DNA of 64,000 bases from Herbiconiux moechotypicola. GTDB taxonomy: Bacteria; Actinomycetota; Actinomycetes; Actinomycetales; Microbacteriaceae. Below the pieces are notes generated by a model. It was not told where the DNA came from and did not search any database. It saw only the letters and a list, made by a program, of their open reading frames with translations. The translations under genes were made by a program, and so were the position numbers. Shown here piece by piece: positions 1 to 7,497 of this stretch; within the stretch, counting starts at the first letter, position 1, and every line of letters starts with the position of its first letter. The stretch spans positions 248,001 to 312,000 of the forward strand of contig NZ_JANLCN010000004.1 of NCBI RefSeq assembly GCF_024979255.1, in the 5' to 3' direction.

Positions 1-397
1 GCTTCTCGTGCCGGCCTTCGCCGATGAGGTGCAGGTCGAGCTCGCCGAGCGTGGGGCTGAAGCGGTAGGGGTCGTCGGCCGTCCAGGTCGACCCGTCGGC
101 GTAGGTGGCCTCCACGACGTAGTCGCCGATGCCCGTGAGGGTGAAGCCCTGCCAGATGCCGCCCCACAGGTGCGTGAGCGCCACCCGGGCGCCCGAGGCG
201 AGCACGACGCTCACCTTCTCGGCCAGGGGACGCAGGGTGCGGATGACCGTGACGGGGTCGCTCACGCCCTCCGCCTGCACGAAATGCTGGCCGAGCACCG
301 CGTGCGGGTCGAAGTACGATCCCGCTGAGATGCGCTGCAGCACGTCGAGCGGGATCTCGGGCAGGGTGAGGGCGTCGGATGCGTTGGGGAGGGCCAT
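1..397 (-). CDS. glgB: 1,4-alpha-glucan branching enzyme GlgB, N-terminal part (cut by window edge)
   Basis: This is the first 132 codons of a leftward gene that runs off the window. The translation begins MALPNASDALTLPEIP and contains GSYFDPHAVLGQH, VTVIRTLRPLAEKV and DDPYRFSPTLGELDLHLIGEG, the usual N-terminal beta-sandwich (CBM48-like) region of actinobacterial GlgB. GlgB makes alpha-1,6 branches in glycogen by cutting and transferring alpha-1,4 chains; the catalytic GH13 barrel lies outside the window. The ATG (395-397) overlaps the TGA of glgE by one base (TGATG), so the two genes are very probably translationally coupled. In the GlgE pathway the branching enzyme acts on the linear chains that GlgE builds, which fits this pairing. 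Confidence 0.9.
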   Translation of the reverse strand, partial: MALPNASDALTLPEIPLDVLQRISAGSYFDPHAVLGQHFVQAEGVSDPVTVIRTLRPLAEKVSVVLASGARVALTHLWGGIWQGFTLTGIGDYVVEATYADGSTWTADDPYRFSPTLGELDLHLIGEGRHEK

Positions 398-2568
398 CAG
401 GATGCTCCGCCTTCCTGTGCGGCGGCCAGGGCCGCGGGAGCCGGTGCGGTGCGCACCGGGGAGACCACGTGCAGCACGTGCGCGGGGCGGGTGAAGGCGT
501 CGAGCCGCACGTAGTCGTGCTCCGACCACTCCCACTCGTCGTCGCCGAGCAGGTCGCGCACGGTGAAGGTGGAGCCGGGTTCGAGTCCGAGCTCCGCGAG
601 GTCGAGGTGCACGGTGGTCTCACGCACCGAGTGCGGGTCGAGGTTCACCACGACGATGACCGTGTCGGCCACGCCGTCGGGGGTGAACTCGGCGTCGAGG
701 TGCTTGGAGTACACCACGATCGCGTCGTCGTCGCTGCCGTGGAAGCGCAGGTTGCGCAGCTGCCCCAGAGCGGGATGCGCGGCGCGGATCGCGTTCAGCC
801 GGGTCAGGTCGGCGGCGATCGACCGGCCCCCGGCCTCCGCGGCGGCGAAGTCGCGGGGCTTGTACTCGTACTTCTCGTTGTCGATGTTCTCCTCGGCACC
901 CGGCCGGGCCACGTTCTCGATGAGCTCGAAACCCGAGTACACGCCCCAGGTCGGTGCTCCCGTCGCCGCCAGGACGGCCCGGATGCGGTAGGCCGGCACG
1001 CCACCGAACTGCAGGTACTCGGTGAGGATGTCGGGCGTGTTCACGAAGAGGTTGGGTCTGAAGTACGCGTCGGTCTCCTGCGCGAGGCTGGTGAAGAACT
1101 CCTCGATCTCGGTCTTGGTGTTGCGCCAGGTGAAGTAGGTGTACGACTGCTGGAACCCCACTTTCGCGAGCCCGCGCATGGGGGCGGGGCGGGTGAAGGC
1201 CTCGGCGAGGAACACCACGTCGGGATGCGCGGCGTTGACCTCGTGGATGACCCACTCCCAGAAGTCGAGCGGCTTCGTGTGAGGGTTGTCGACGCGGAAG
1301 ATGCGCACGCCGAGCGCGATCCAGTGCTCGAGCACGCGCAGCGCCTCGGCCCGGATGCCGTCGGGGTCGTTGTCGAAGTTGATCGGGTAGATGTCCTGAT
1401 ACTTCTTCGGGGGGTTCTCGGCGTAGGCGATCGACCCGTCGGGCAGCGTGGTGAACCACTCGGGGTGCTCCTCCACCCAGGGGTGGTCGGGCGAGGCCTG
1501 CAGCGCGAAGTCGAGCGCGATCTCGAGTCCGACCTCGGTGGCGGCGGCGAGGAAGGCGCTGAAGTCGTCGAGGGTGCCGAGATCGGGATGCACGGCGTCG
1601 TGGCCGCCCGCGGCGTTGCCGATGGCCCACGGCGACCCCGGGTCGCCCGGTTGCGGGTCGAGGGTGTTGTTGCGGCCCTTGCGGAAGGCGTCGCCGATGG
1701 GGTGGATGGGCGGCAGGTACAGCACGTCGAAGCCCATCGCCGCCACCTCGGGCAGGCGGGCGGCCGCGGTGCGGAAGGTGCCGCTGGTCCAGCTGCCGTC
1801 GTCGTTCTGCACGGCGCCGATCGAGCGGGGGAAGAACTCGTACCACGAACCGGAGCCGGCCCTGGTGCGCTCCACCGTGAGCGCGTGCCAGGGGGAGTAC
1901 GTGACGAGACTCTGTGCCGGCTGTCGCAGCAGCGCATCCGTCACCGCCCTCTCATAGGCGGGCGCGAGTCGCTCGGGCACCGGCCCCGCGGTCTCGCCTA
2001 AGCGCGCGGCCACGCCGGCGAACAGCTCGCGGTCGGCGGCGGTGCGGTCGCTCTCGGCGGCGAGGCGGGCGAAGAGCTGAGCCCCGATCGCGAGCATGAG
2101 CTCCACGTCGATGCCCGCCGCGATCTTCACGGTCGCGTTGTGCTCCCAGGTGGCGTAGTCGTCGGAGTAGGCCCGGATGCGGAACCGCCAGTCGCCCACG
2201 ACGCCGACCTGGGCGAGGCCGCGCCACTCGTCGTCCCAGCTGCGGGTGCGGGTGAGCGGTCGGTCGATCACGCTGCCGTCGGGGGCCTCGAGCTCGAGGT
2301 GCGCGCCCACGGCGTCATGCCCCTCGCGGAAGACGGTGGCGCCGAACGGGATGACCTCGCCCACGAAGCCCTTGGCCGGCCAGCGGCCGCCATCGACCTG
2401 GGGGAAGACGTCGATGATGGGGATGCGCCCGATGGCGGGAACGAAGGCGGGGTCTGGAGCGGGTGCGGGGGCCGGAGCGGGCGCGGGTGCCGGAGCGGGC
2501 GCGGGTGCCGGCGCCTTCGGCTTCGCCGAGGCCGGCGTCGATGCGGGTCGTTTCCGAGTGGCTGCCAC
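397..2568 (-). CDS. glgE: alpha-1,4-glucan:maltose-1-phosphate maltosyltransferase GlgE
   Basis: GlgE (723 aa) transfers maltose from alpha-maltose-1-phosphate to the non-reducing end of alpha-1,4-glucans. Residues 1 to about 40 are a low-complexity Ala-Pro tail (uninterrupted AP repeats from residue 19), followed by the family's N-terminal domain (RIPIIDVFPQVDGGRWPAK) and a GH13 barrel. The expected nucleophile is Asp427 in FRVDNPHTKP and the acid/base Glu456 in VVFLAEAFTR; LYLPPIHPIG and KYQDIYPINF are family-typical. The GTG start at 2568 lies 6 bases after a TAGGGT element, so the mRNA is probably leaderless. The stop overlaps the glgB start. A treS/pep2 pair, which would supply maltose-1-phosphate, is not seen in the window. 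The Ala-Pro tail is unusually long for the family and may be a flexible tether. Confidence 0.95.
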   Translation of the reverse strand: MAATRKRPASTPASAKPKAPAPAPAPAPAPAPAPAPAPDPAFVPAIGRIPIIDVFPQVDGGRWPAKGFVGEVIPFGATVFREGHDAVGAHLELEAPDGSVIDRPLTRTRSWDDEWRGLAQVGVVGDWRFRIRAYSDDYATWEHNATVKIAAGIDVELMLAIGAQLFARLAAESDRTAADRELFAGVAARLGETAGPVPERLAPAYERAVTDALLRQPAQSLVTYSPWHALTVERTRAGSGSWYEFFPRSIGAVQNDDGSWTSGTFRTAAARLPEVAAMGFDVLYLPPIHPIGDAFRKGRNNTLDPQPGDPGSPWAIGNAAGGHDAVHPDLGTLDDFSAFLAAATEVGLEIALDFALQASPDHPWVEEHPEWFTTLPDGSIAYAENPPKKYQDIYPINFDNDPDGIRAEALRVLEHWIALGVRIFRVDNPHTKPLDFWEWVIHEVNAAHPDVVFLAEAFTRPAPMRGLAKVGFQQSYTYFTWRNTKTEIEEFFTSLAQETDAYFRPNLFVNTPDILTEYLQFGGVPAYRIRAVLAATGAPTWGVYSGFELIENVARPGAEENIDNEKYEYKPRDFAAAEAGGRSIAADLTRLNAIRAAHPALGQLRNLRFHGSDDDAIVVYSKHLDAEFTPDGVADTVIVVVNLDPHSVRETTVHLDLAELGLEPGSTFTVRDLLGDDEWEWSEHDYVRLDAFTRPAHVLHVVSPVRTAPAPAALAAAQEGGAS

Positions 2569-2574
2569 ACTCAG

Positions 2575-2602
2575 ACCCTACCGACTTCACCGGCCCGTGC
2601 AA
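2575..2602 (-). promoter_or_regulatory. glgE promoter
   Basis: On the minus strand TTGCAC (2602-2597), a 16-base spacer and TAGGGT (2580-2575) form a good housekeeping-type promoter. The GTG of glgE follows 6 bases after the -10, which predicts a leaderless transcript covering glgE and glgB. Confidence 0.6.
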
Positions 2603-2645
2603 CGGCAGGGTGCGTGCTGTTCACCGCCCGGAAACGAGGCTGCCT

Positions 2646-2689
2646 TAGGCTGTCGAGGGTCGGCCGGGGGAATCCCGTCTCAGAAGGAG
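2646..2689 (+). promoter_or_regulatory. glgP -10 element and ribosome binding site
   Basis: TAGGCT at 2646-2651 is a plausible -10 for glgP; no good -35 sits at 16-18 bases. AGAAGGAG at 2682-2689 is a strong ribosome binding site 10 bases before the GTG at 2700 and fixes that start. Confidence 0.45.
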
Positions 2690-2699
2690 TGCACACGCA

Positions 2700-5270
2700 G
2701 TGAAGGCCATTCGTCGATTCACCGTCCGCTCGGTGCTGCCCGAGTCGCTCTCGTCGCTCGGCGAGCTCGCGGCGAACCTGAGGTGGGCCTGGCACGAGCC
2801 CACCCGGCAGATCTTCGCTCACATCTCTCCCGACGACTGGCGGGCGACGCTCGGCGACCCGGTGGCGTTGCTGGGCGCGGTGAGCCCCGAGCGCCTCGAG
2901 CAGCTCTCCCTCGACCCCGGGTTCGTGGCCTGGGCCAACAGCCTTCGAGACGACCTTCGCTCCTACCTCAGCGAGCCCCGGTGGTACCAGTCGCTCGAGG
3001 GGCCTCGCCCCGGCAGCATCGGCTACTTCTCGCCGGAGTTCGGCATCGCCGCCGCGCTCCCGCAGTACTCGGGCGGTCTCGGCATCCTGGCCGGAGACCA
3101 CCTCAAGGCGGCGTCGGATCTCGGCGTGCCGATCATCGGCGTCGGTCTCTTCTACCGCTCGGGGTACTTCTCGCAGTCGATCTCGCGCGACGGCTGGCAG
3201 GAGGAGAGCTATCCGGTGCTCGACCCCGACGGCCTCCCGCTGTCGGTGCTCCGTCTGGCCGACGGCACGGCGGCCCAGATCGTGCTCGCGCTCCCGGGCG
3301 GCCGGGCTCTCCACGCGCGCATCTGGCAGGCGCAGGTGGGGCGGGTGCGGCTGCTGATGCTCGACACCGACATCCCCGACAACGACGACGATCTGCGCAG
3401 CGTCACCGACCGGCTCTATGGTGGGGGCGGTGAGCACCGGCTGCTGCAGGAGCTGCTGCTCGGCATCGGCGGCGTTCGCGCTCTCGAGGTGCTGGCCGAA
3501 CTGACCGACTCCCCGCTGCCCGAGGTCTTCCACACCAACGAGGGCCACGCCGGGTTCCAGGGCCTGGAGCGCATCTCGAACCTCATCGGGGGCGGGCTCA
3601 GCTTCGACGAGGCGCTGCAGGTGGTGCGTGCGGGAACGGTGTTCACCACCCACACTCCCGTGCCCGCGGGGATCGACCGTTTCGAGCGCACGCTCGTGGA
3701 ACGCTACTTCTCCACCGACATGCTCCCGGGGCTCGACGTGGCCGACGTGCTCGCGCTCGGCACCGAGGACTACGAGGGCGGTTCGCCCGAGGTGTTCAAC
3801 ATGGCCGTGATGGGGCTTCGGCTCGGGCAGCGGGCGAACGGCGTCTCGAAGCTGCACGGAGAGGTGAGCCGCGGCATGTTCGCCGGGCTCTGGCCGGGCT
3901 TCGACAAGGCGGATGTGCCCATCACCTCGGTGACGAACGGCGTGCACGCCCCCACCTGGACGGATCCTCTGCTGCAGGAGCTCGCCCGCACCAAGCTGGG
4001 TACCGGCGACACCACGGCCGCGGACTGGTCGTCCGACGCGGTGACCGACGCCGAGCTCTGGGCGGTGCGCGGAGATATGCGCCGGCAGCTCGTGCACGAC
4101 GCCCGCCGGCGGGTGACTGAGGCCTGGCGCGAGCAGAGCCCTGACAGCATCCCGCCCGCCTGGTACCAGGGGCTGCTCGATCCGCAGGTGCTCACCATCG
4201 GATTCGCGCGGCGGGTGCCCACCTACAAGCGGCTCACCCTCATGCTGCACGATCCCGCGCGCCTGAAGTCGATCCTGCTCAACCCAGAGCGTCCGGTGCA
4301 GTTCGTCGTGGCCGGCAAGTCGCATCCCGCCGACGAGGAGGGCAAGCGCCTCATCCAGAAGCTCGTGCAGTTCGCGTCCGACCCCGAGGTGAGGCAGCGC
4401 ATGGTGTTTCTGCCCAACTACGACATCGGCATGGCTCAGGTGCTCTACCCGGGCACCGACGTGTGGCTCAACAACCCGCTGCGCCCGCTGGAGGCGTGCG
4501 GCACCTCGGGCATGAAGGCGGCGCTCAACGGCGGGCTCAACCTGTCGATCCTCGACGGGTGGTGGGCCGAGTACTTCGACGGCGAGACCGGCTGGGCCAT
4601 CCCCACGGCCGATTCTGCCGGCGATGCGGAGGAGCGCGACTCGCTTGAGGCGGAGGCGCTCTACGACCTGCTCGAGAACCAGGTGGCCCCGCGGTTCTAT
4701 GATCGCGACGCCGACGGGGTGCCCGCGCACTGGATGCAGTCGATCCGGCACACGCTGGCGACGCTCTCGCCCGAGCTGAGCGCCGAGCGCATGGTGCGCG
4801 AGTACGTCGAGCGTCTTTACGTGCCGGCCGCAGAAGCCGAACGCGCGATGACCGCCGACGACCACCAGGCGGCGCGCGAGCTCTCCGAGTGGAAGGCCCG
4901 GGTGCGTGCGGCCTGGCCCGGCGTGACGGTGAACCACGTGGAGTCGGGCGGGCTCGACGCGACGCCCCAGGTGGGAGACGTGCTGCACGTGCGGGCGCAC
5001 GTGCAGCTGGGCGGGCTCGCACCGCACGACGTGGCGGTCGAGGTGGTGTACGGGCACGCCGTGCACGGCGACGACATCTCCAACGCCTCGGTGGTGGAGC
5101 TCTCCACCCCGCACGAGCGCGAGGGCGGCGACGTCTCAGACGACCGGGTCTACTCGGGTACGGTCGAGCTCGCGCGAGCGGGTTCTTTCGGGTACACGGT
5201 GCGGGTGGTTCCGAAACACGCCCACCTCGCGTCGCCGGCCGAGCTGGGGCTGATCGCCGTCGCCCGGTAG
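2700..5270 (+). CDS. glgP: glycogen / alpha-glucan phosphorylase GlgP (GT35, DUF3417 type)
   Basis: The enzyme (856 aa) releases glucose-1-phosphate from alpha-1,4-glucan ends using inorganic phosphate and PLP. The N-terminus (SSLGELAANLRWAWHEPTRQIFA) is the DUF3417 domain of the bacterial alpha-glucan phosphorylase subfamily. GYFSPEFGIAAALPQYSGGLGILAGDH and the PLP-lysine motif GTSGMKAALNGG (Lys606) are intact, as are EGHAGFQ and THTPVPAG. The GTG start is set by AGAAGGAG upstream. It is divergent from glgE across 131 bases, so synthesis and breakdown of the same polymer are read from one intergenic region. Length and motifs are normal; I see nothing odd. Confidence 0.95.
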   Translation: MKAIRRFTVRSVLPESLSSLGELAANLRWAWHEPTRQIFAHISPDDWRATLGDPVALLGAVSPERLEQLSLDPGFVAWANSLRDDLRSYLSEPRWYQSLEGPRPGSIGYFSPEFGIAAALPQYSGGLGILAGDHLKAASDLGVPIIGVGLFYRSGYFSQSISRDGWQEESYPVLDPDGLPLSVLRLADGTAAQIVLALPGGRALHARIWQAQVGRVRLLMLDTDIPDNDDDLRSVTDRLYGGGGEHRLLQELLLGIGGVRALEVLAELTDSPLPEVFHTNEGHAGFQGLERISNLIGGGLSFDEALQVVRAGTVFTTHTPVPAGIDRFERTLVERYFSTDMLPGLDVADVLALGTEDYEGGSPEVFNMAVMGLRLGQRANGVSKLHGEVSRGMFAGLWPGFDKADVPITSVTNGVHAPTWTDPLLQELARTKLGTGDTTAADWSSDAVTDAELWAVRGDMRRQLVHDARRRVTEAWREQSPDSIPPAWYQGLLDPQVLTIGFARRVPTYKRLTLMLHDPARLKSILLNPERPVQFVVAGKSHPADEEGKRLIQKLVQFASDPEVRQRMVFLPNYDIGMAQVLYPGTDVWLNNPLRPLEACGTSGMKAALNGGLNLSILDGWWAEYFDGETGWAIPTADSAGDAEERDSLEAEALYDLLENQVAPRFYDRDADGVPAHWMQSIRHTLATLSPELSAERMVREYVERLYVPAAEAERAMTADDHQAARELSEWKARVRAAWPGVTVNHVESGGLDATPQVGDVLHVRAHVQLGGLAPHDVAVEVVYGHAVHGDDISNASVVELSTPHEREGGDVSDDRVYSGTVELARAGSFGYTVRVVPKHAHLASPAELGLIAVAR

Positions 5271-5272
5271 AC

Positions 5273-5899
5273 CTACCGAGCGGTACCGCCGCGCGGCGCG
5301 GGGTGGCTGGCCCGGATGAGCTCGAGCTTCTCGGGGAAGACGGCGCAGAGCAGTTCGCCCACGCCGGGGTCGGTGGCCTCGTCGTCGAGCAGTCTCACGC
5401 CGAGCACCACGTTCGCGAGCATGCCTCCGCTGAGGAAGGAATTGGCCTCCTCCGGGGTCATGCCGGCCTCGTCGCGCAGGAGGTGGTACACCTCCATGAA
5501 GCCCCGGCGGGCGGCGCGGCCGATGACCGGGTCGGCGCCCAGCGAGAATGCGTGCATGAGGGTGAGCAGGATGCCGCGGTCGACGATGAGCTCGAAGTAG
5601 GCCAGCCCGAGGCGGCGGCCCACCGGAACGGCGGGATCTCCGGCCAGCGCGGCGCGGAACGCTGCGAGAAGGCGCGCGAGTGCTTCGGAGAGCACCTCGA
5701 GGAAGAGCTGCTCCTTCGTGCCGAACAGGCGCACCACGTAGGGCTGGCTGACGCCGGCGGCCCGCGCGACCGCGTCGGTGGTGGTGCCGGTGTAGCCCGA
5801 TTCGCCGAACACCTCGGTGGCCGCCGCGACGATGAGCGCGCGGCGTTCGTCGGAGGCCATCCGCGGCTTCTTCTCGAGGGGGTCGGTCACGCTTGACAT
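5273..5899 (-). CDS. TetR-family repressor, divergent to an MFS efflux gene
   Basis: A 208-aa TetR/AcrR regulator. Residues about 17-65 carry the helix-turn-helix (RRALIVAAATEVFGESGYTG, then TTDAVARAAGVSQPYVVRLF and GTKEQLFLEVL); the rest is an all-helical ligand domain with no close signature. It is transcribed away from the MFS gene that starts at 5972, and two related inverted repeats lie between them. By analogy with QacR/TetR-type pairs it probably represses both itself and the efflux pump and is released by a pump substrate; the ligand cannot be read from the sequence. Its stop is 2 bases from the glgP stop (convergent). Confidence 0.85.
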   Translation of the reverse strand: MSSVTDPLEKKPRMASDERRALIVAAATEVFGESGYTGTTTDAVARAAGVSQPYVVRLFGTKEQLFLEVLSEALARLLAAFRAALAGDPAVPVGRRLGLAYFELIVDRGILLTLMHAFSLGADPVIGRAARRGFMEVYHLLRDEAGMTPEEANSFLSGGMLANVVLGVRLLDDEATDPGVGELLCAVFPEKLELIRASHPAPRGGTAR

Positions 5900-5900
5900 G

Positions 5901-5945
5901 GTATCAGTCGATTACTTATGGTGTGTCTTGTAATCATTCGATTAC
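5901..5945. promoter_or_regulatory. tandem palindromic operator between tetR and MFS gene
   Basis: GTAATC-ATTC-GATTAC (5930-5945) is a perfect inverted repeat with 6-bp arms. A second, slightly degenerate copy GTATC-AGTC-GATTAC lies at 5901-5915 directly before the tetR start. The spacing and symmetry suit two TetR dimers controlling both divergent genes. Confidence 0.7.
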
Positions 5946-5971
5946 CTAAATCTCATCCCAGGGAGCTCAGC

Positions 5972-7447
5972 ATGACGCTCGTCGACACGCCGTCCCGTTC
6001 TATCGCCGAGTCGCGCGGGCGCCGCATCCCGGTCTGGCTCGCCATCGTCGCGGCCTCGGTGCCCATGTTCATGGCGACCCTCGACAATCTCGTGGTGACC
6101 AGCGCCCTGCCGGTGCTCGGCCATGAGCTCGACGCCTCCATCGAGGAGTTGCAGTGGTTCGTGAATGCCTACACGCTCAGTTTCGCCACCTTCATGCTGC
6201 TCGCGGTGGCGCTCGGTGACCGGCTCGGCCGCCGGTCGGTCTTTCTCGCGGGCATCGCCGTGTTCACCGTGGCGTCGGCGCTGTGCGCGCTCGCAGTGGA
6301 GCCCTGGATGCTCATCGCGGCACGCGCCGTGCAGGGAGTAGGGGCGGCGGCTCTGATGCCCCTGTCGCTGACGCTTCTCGTCGGGTCGGTGGGTGAGCGG
6401 CTGCGGCCGCTCGCCATCGGCGTGTGGGGTGGCATCTCCGGACTCGGTGTGGCCCTCGGACCGCTCATCGGTGGCGCCGTGATCGAAGGCTGGAGCTGGG
6501 ATGCGATCTTCTGGCTCAACGTGCCCGTAGGTGTGCTGAGCGTTCCGCTGGTGCTGCTCGCACTGCCGAACACCTTCGGCGCGCGTCTGCGGGCCGACAT
6601 CGTGGGAGTGCTGCTCGCGGGTCTCGGTGTGCTCGGAGTGGTGTACGGCATCGTGCGCGGCAACGACGCGGGGTGGTCGAGTGCCGAGGTGGTGGGTTCG
6701 CTCGTGGCCGGGGCGGTGCTGTTGGTGGGGTTCGTGGCGTGGGAGCGCCGGGTGCCCAACCCGCTCCTGCCGCTGCGGTTGTTCCGTGACCGGAGCTTCG
6801 CCGTGGCCAATGTGGTGGGACTCGTGTTCAGCTTCGGCATCTTCGGGGCGGTGTTCATCCTCATCCAGTACCTCCAGATCGTGGGTGGGGCGACGCCACT
6901 CGAGGCGGGCGTGATGACCATGCCGTGGACCCTGGCGCCGATGGTCGTGGCACCCTTGGCCGGACTGCTCGCCTCCCGGGTGGGAACGCGCGTGCTCATC
7001 GTGACGGGGCTCGTGCTGCAGGCCGCGGGCGTGGGCTGGTTGGCCGTCACGATGTCGGCCACGCTCGACTATCCGGCGCTCGTACCCGCGTTCGTGCTGG
7101 CCGGAGTCGGCATGGGACTCGTCTTCGCCCCGTCGTCGACCGCGGTGCTCGCGAACATGAGCGCCGCCGACAACGCGAAGGCCTCGGGCACCAACTCGAC
7201 TCTGCGCGAGATCGGGGTGGCGCTCGGCATCGCCGTGCTCACGGCCGTGTTCACCGGCGCGGGCGGCTCGTTCACTCCCGACGGTTACGTCGACGCCGCC
7301 GTTCCGGCCATCGCGACGGGTGCGGTCGCCCTGCTCGCCGCGGCCGTGATCGCCCTGGCCCTGCCCGCGGGTCGGGCGCGCCGAGGCGGCGGCACCGCGG
7401 AAGTCGGCTCGGTCGTCACGAGCGGTCGGACCGCGCGAGTGAACTAG
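5972..7447 (+). CDS. MFS drug efflux transporter, DHA2 (14-TMS, EmrB/QacA) family
   Basis: A 491-aa proton-coupled efflux protein. The first helix (WLAIVAASVPMFMATLDNLVV) is followed by TSALPVLGHELDASIEELQWFVNAYTLSFA in DHA2 order, the motif A region GDRLGRRSVFLAG and the motif C-like GGISGLGVALGPLIGG; about 14 hydrophobic segments can be counted. An in-frame ATG at 5918 would add 18 residues, but it lies upstream of the perfect operator palindrome, and GGGAG at 5961-5965 points to the ATG at 5972. The product probably exports hydrophobic or cationic drugs under control of the adjacent TetR protein. The pair interrupts the glycogen genes and has no evident metabolic link to them. Confidence 0.9.
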   Translation: MTLVDTPSRSIAESRGRRIPVWLAIVAASVPMFMATLDNLVVTSALPVLGHELDASIEELQWFVNAYTLSFATFMLLAVALGDRLGRRSVFLAGIAVFTVASALCALAVEPWMLIAARAVQGVGAAALMPLSLTLLVGSVGERLRPLAIGVWGGISGLGVALGPLIGGAVIEGWSWDAIFWLNVPVGVLSVPLVLLALPNTFGARLRADIVGVLLAGLGVLGVVYGIVRGNDAGWSSAEVVGSLVAGAVLLVGFVAWERRVPNPLLPLRLFRDRSFAVANVVGLVFSFGIFGAVFILIQYLQIVGGATPLEAGVMTMPWTLAPMVVAPLAGLLASRVGTRVLIVTGLVLQAAGVGWLAVTMSATLDYPALVPAFVLAGVGMGLVFAPSSTAVLANMSAADNAKASGTNSTLREIGVALGIAVLTAVFTGAGGSFTPDGYVDAAVPAIATGAVALLAAAVIALALPAGRARRGGGTAEVGSVVTSGRTARVN

Positions 7448-7497
7448 GCCGACCGGGCGAGCCTGCCCTTGCGAGTGAGCCAGCCCGCGCGGCTGAG

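Noticed and set aside
2571-5114. Long open frame opposite glgP
   Set aside because: It is antisense to a clearly coding phosphorylase gene, rich in Arg, Gly and His as expected for shadow frames in high-GC DNA, with no domain similarity.
7448-7497. Short repeats (GCGAGCC, GTGAGCC) between MFS and debranching genes
   Set aside because: Imperfect and short; consistent with chance in GC-rich DNA.
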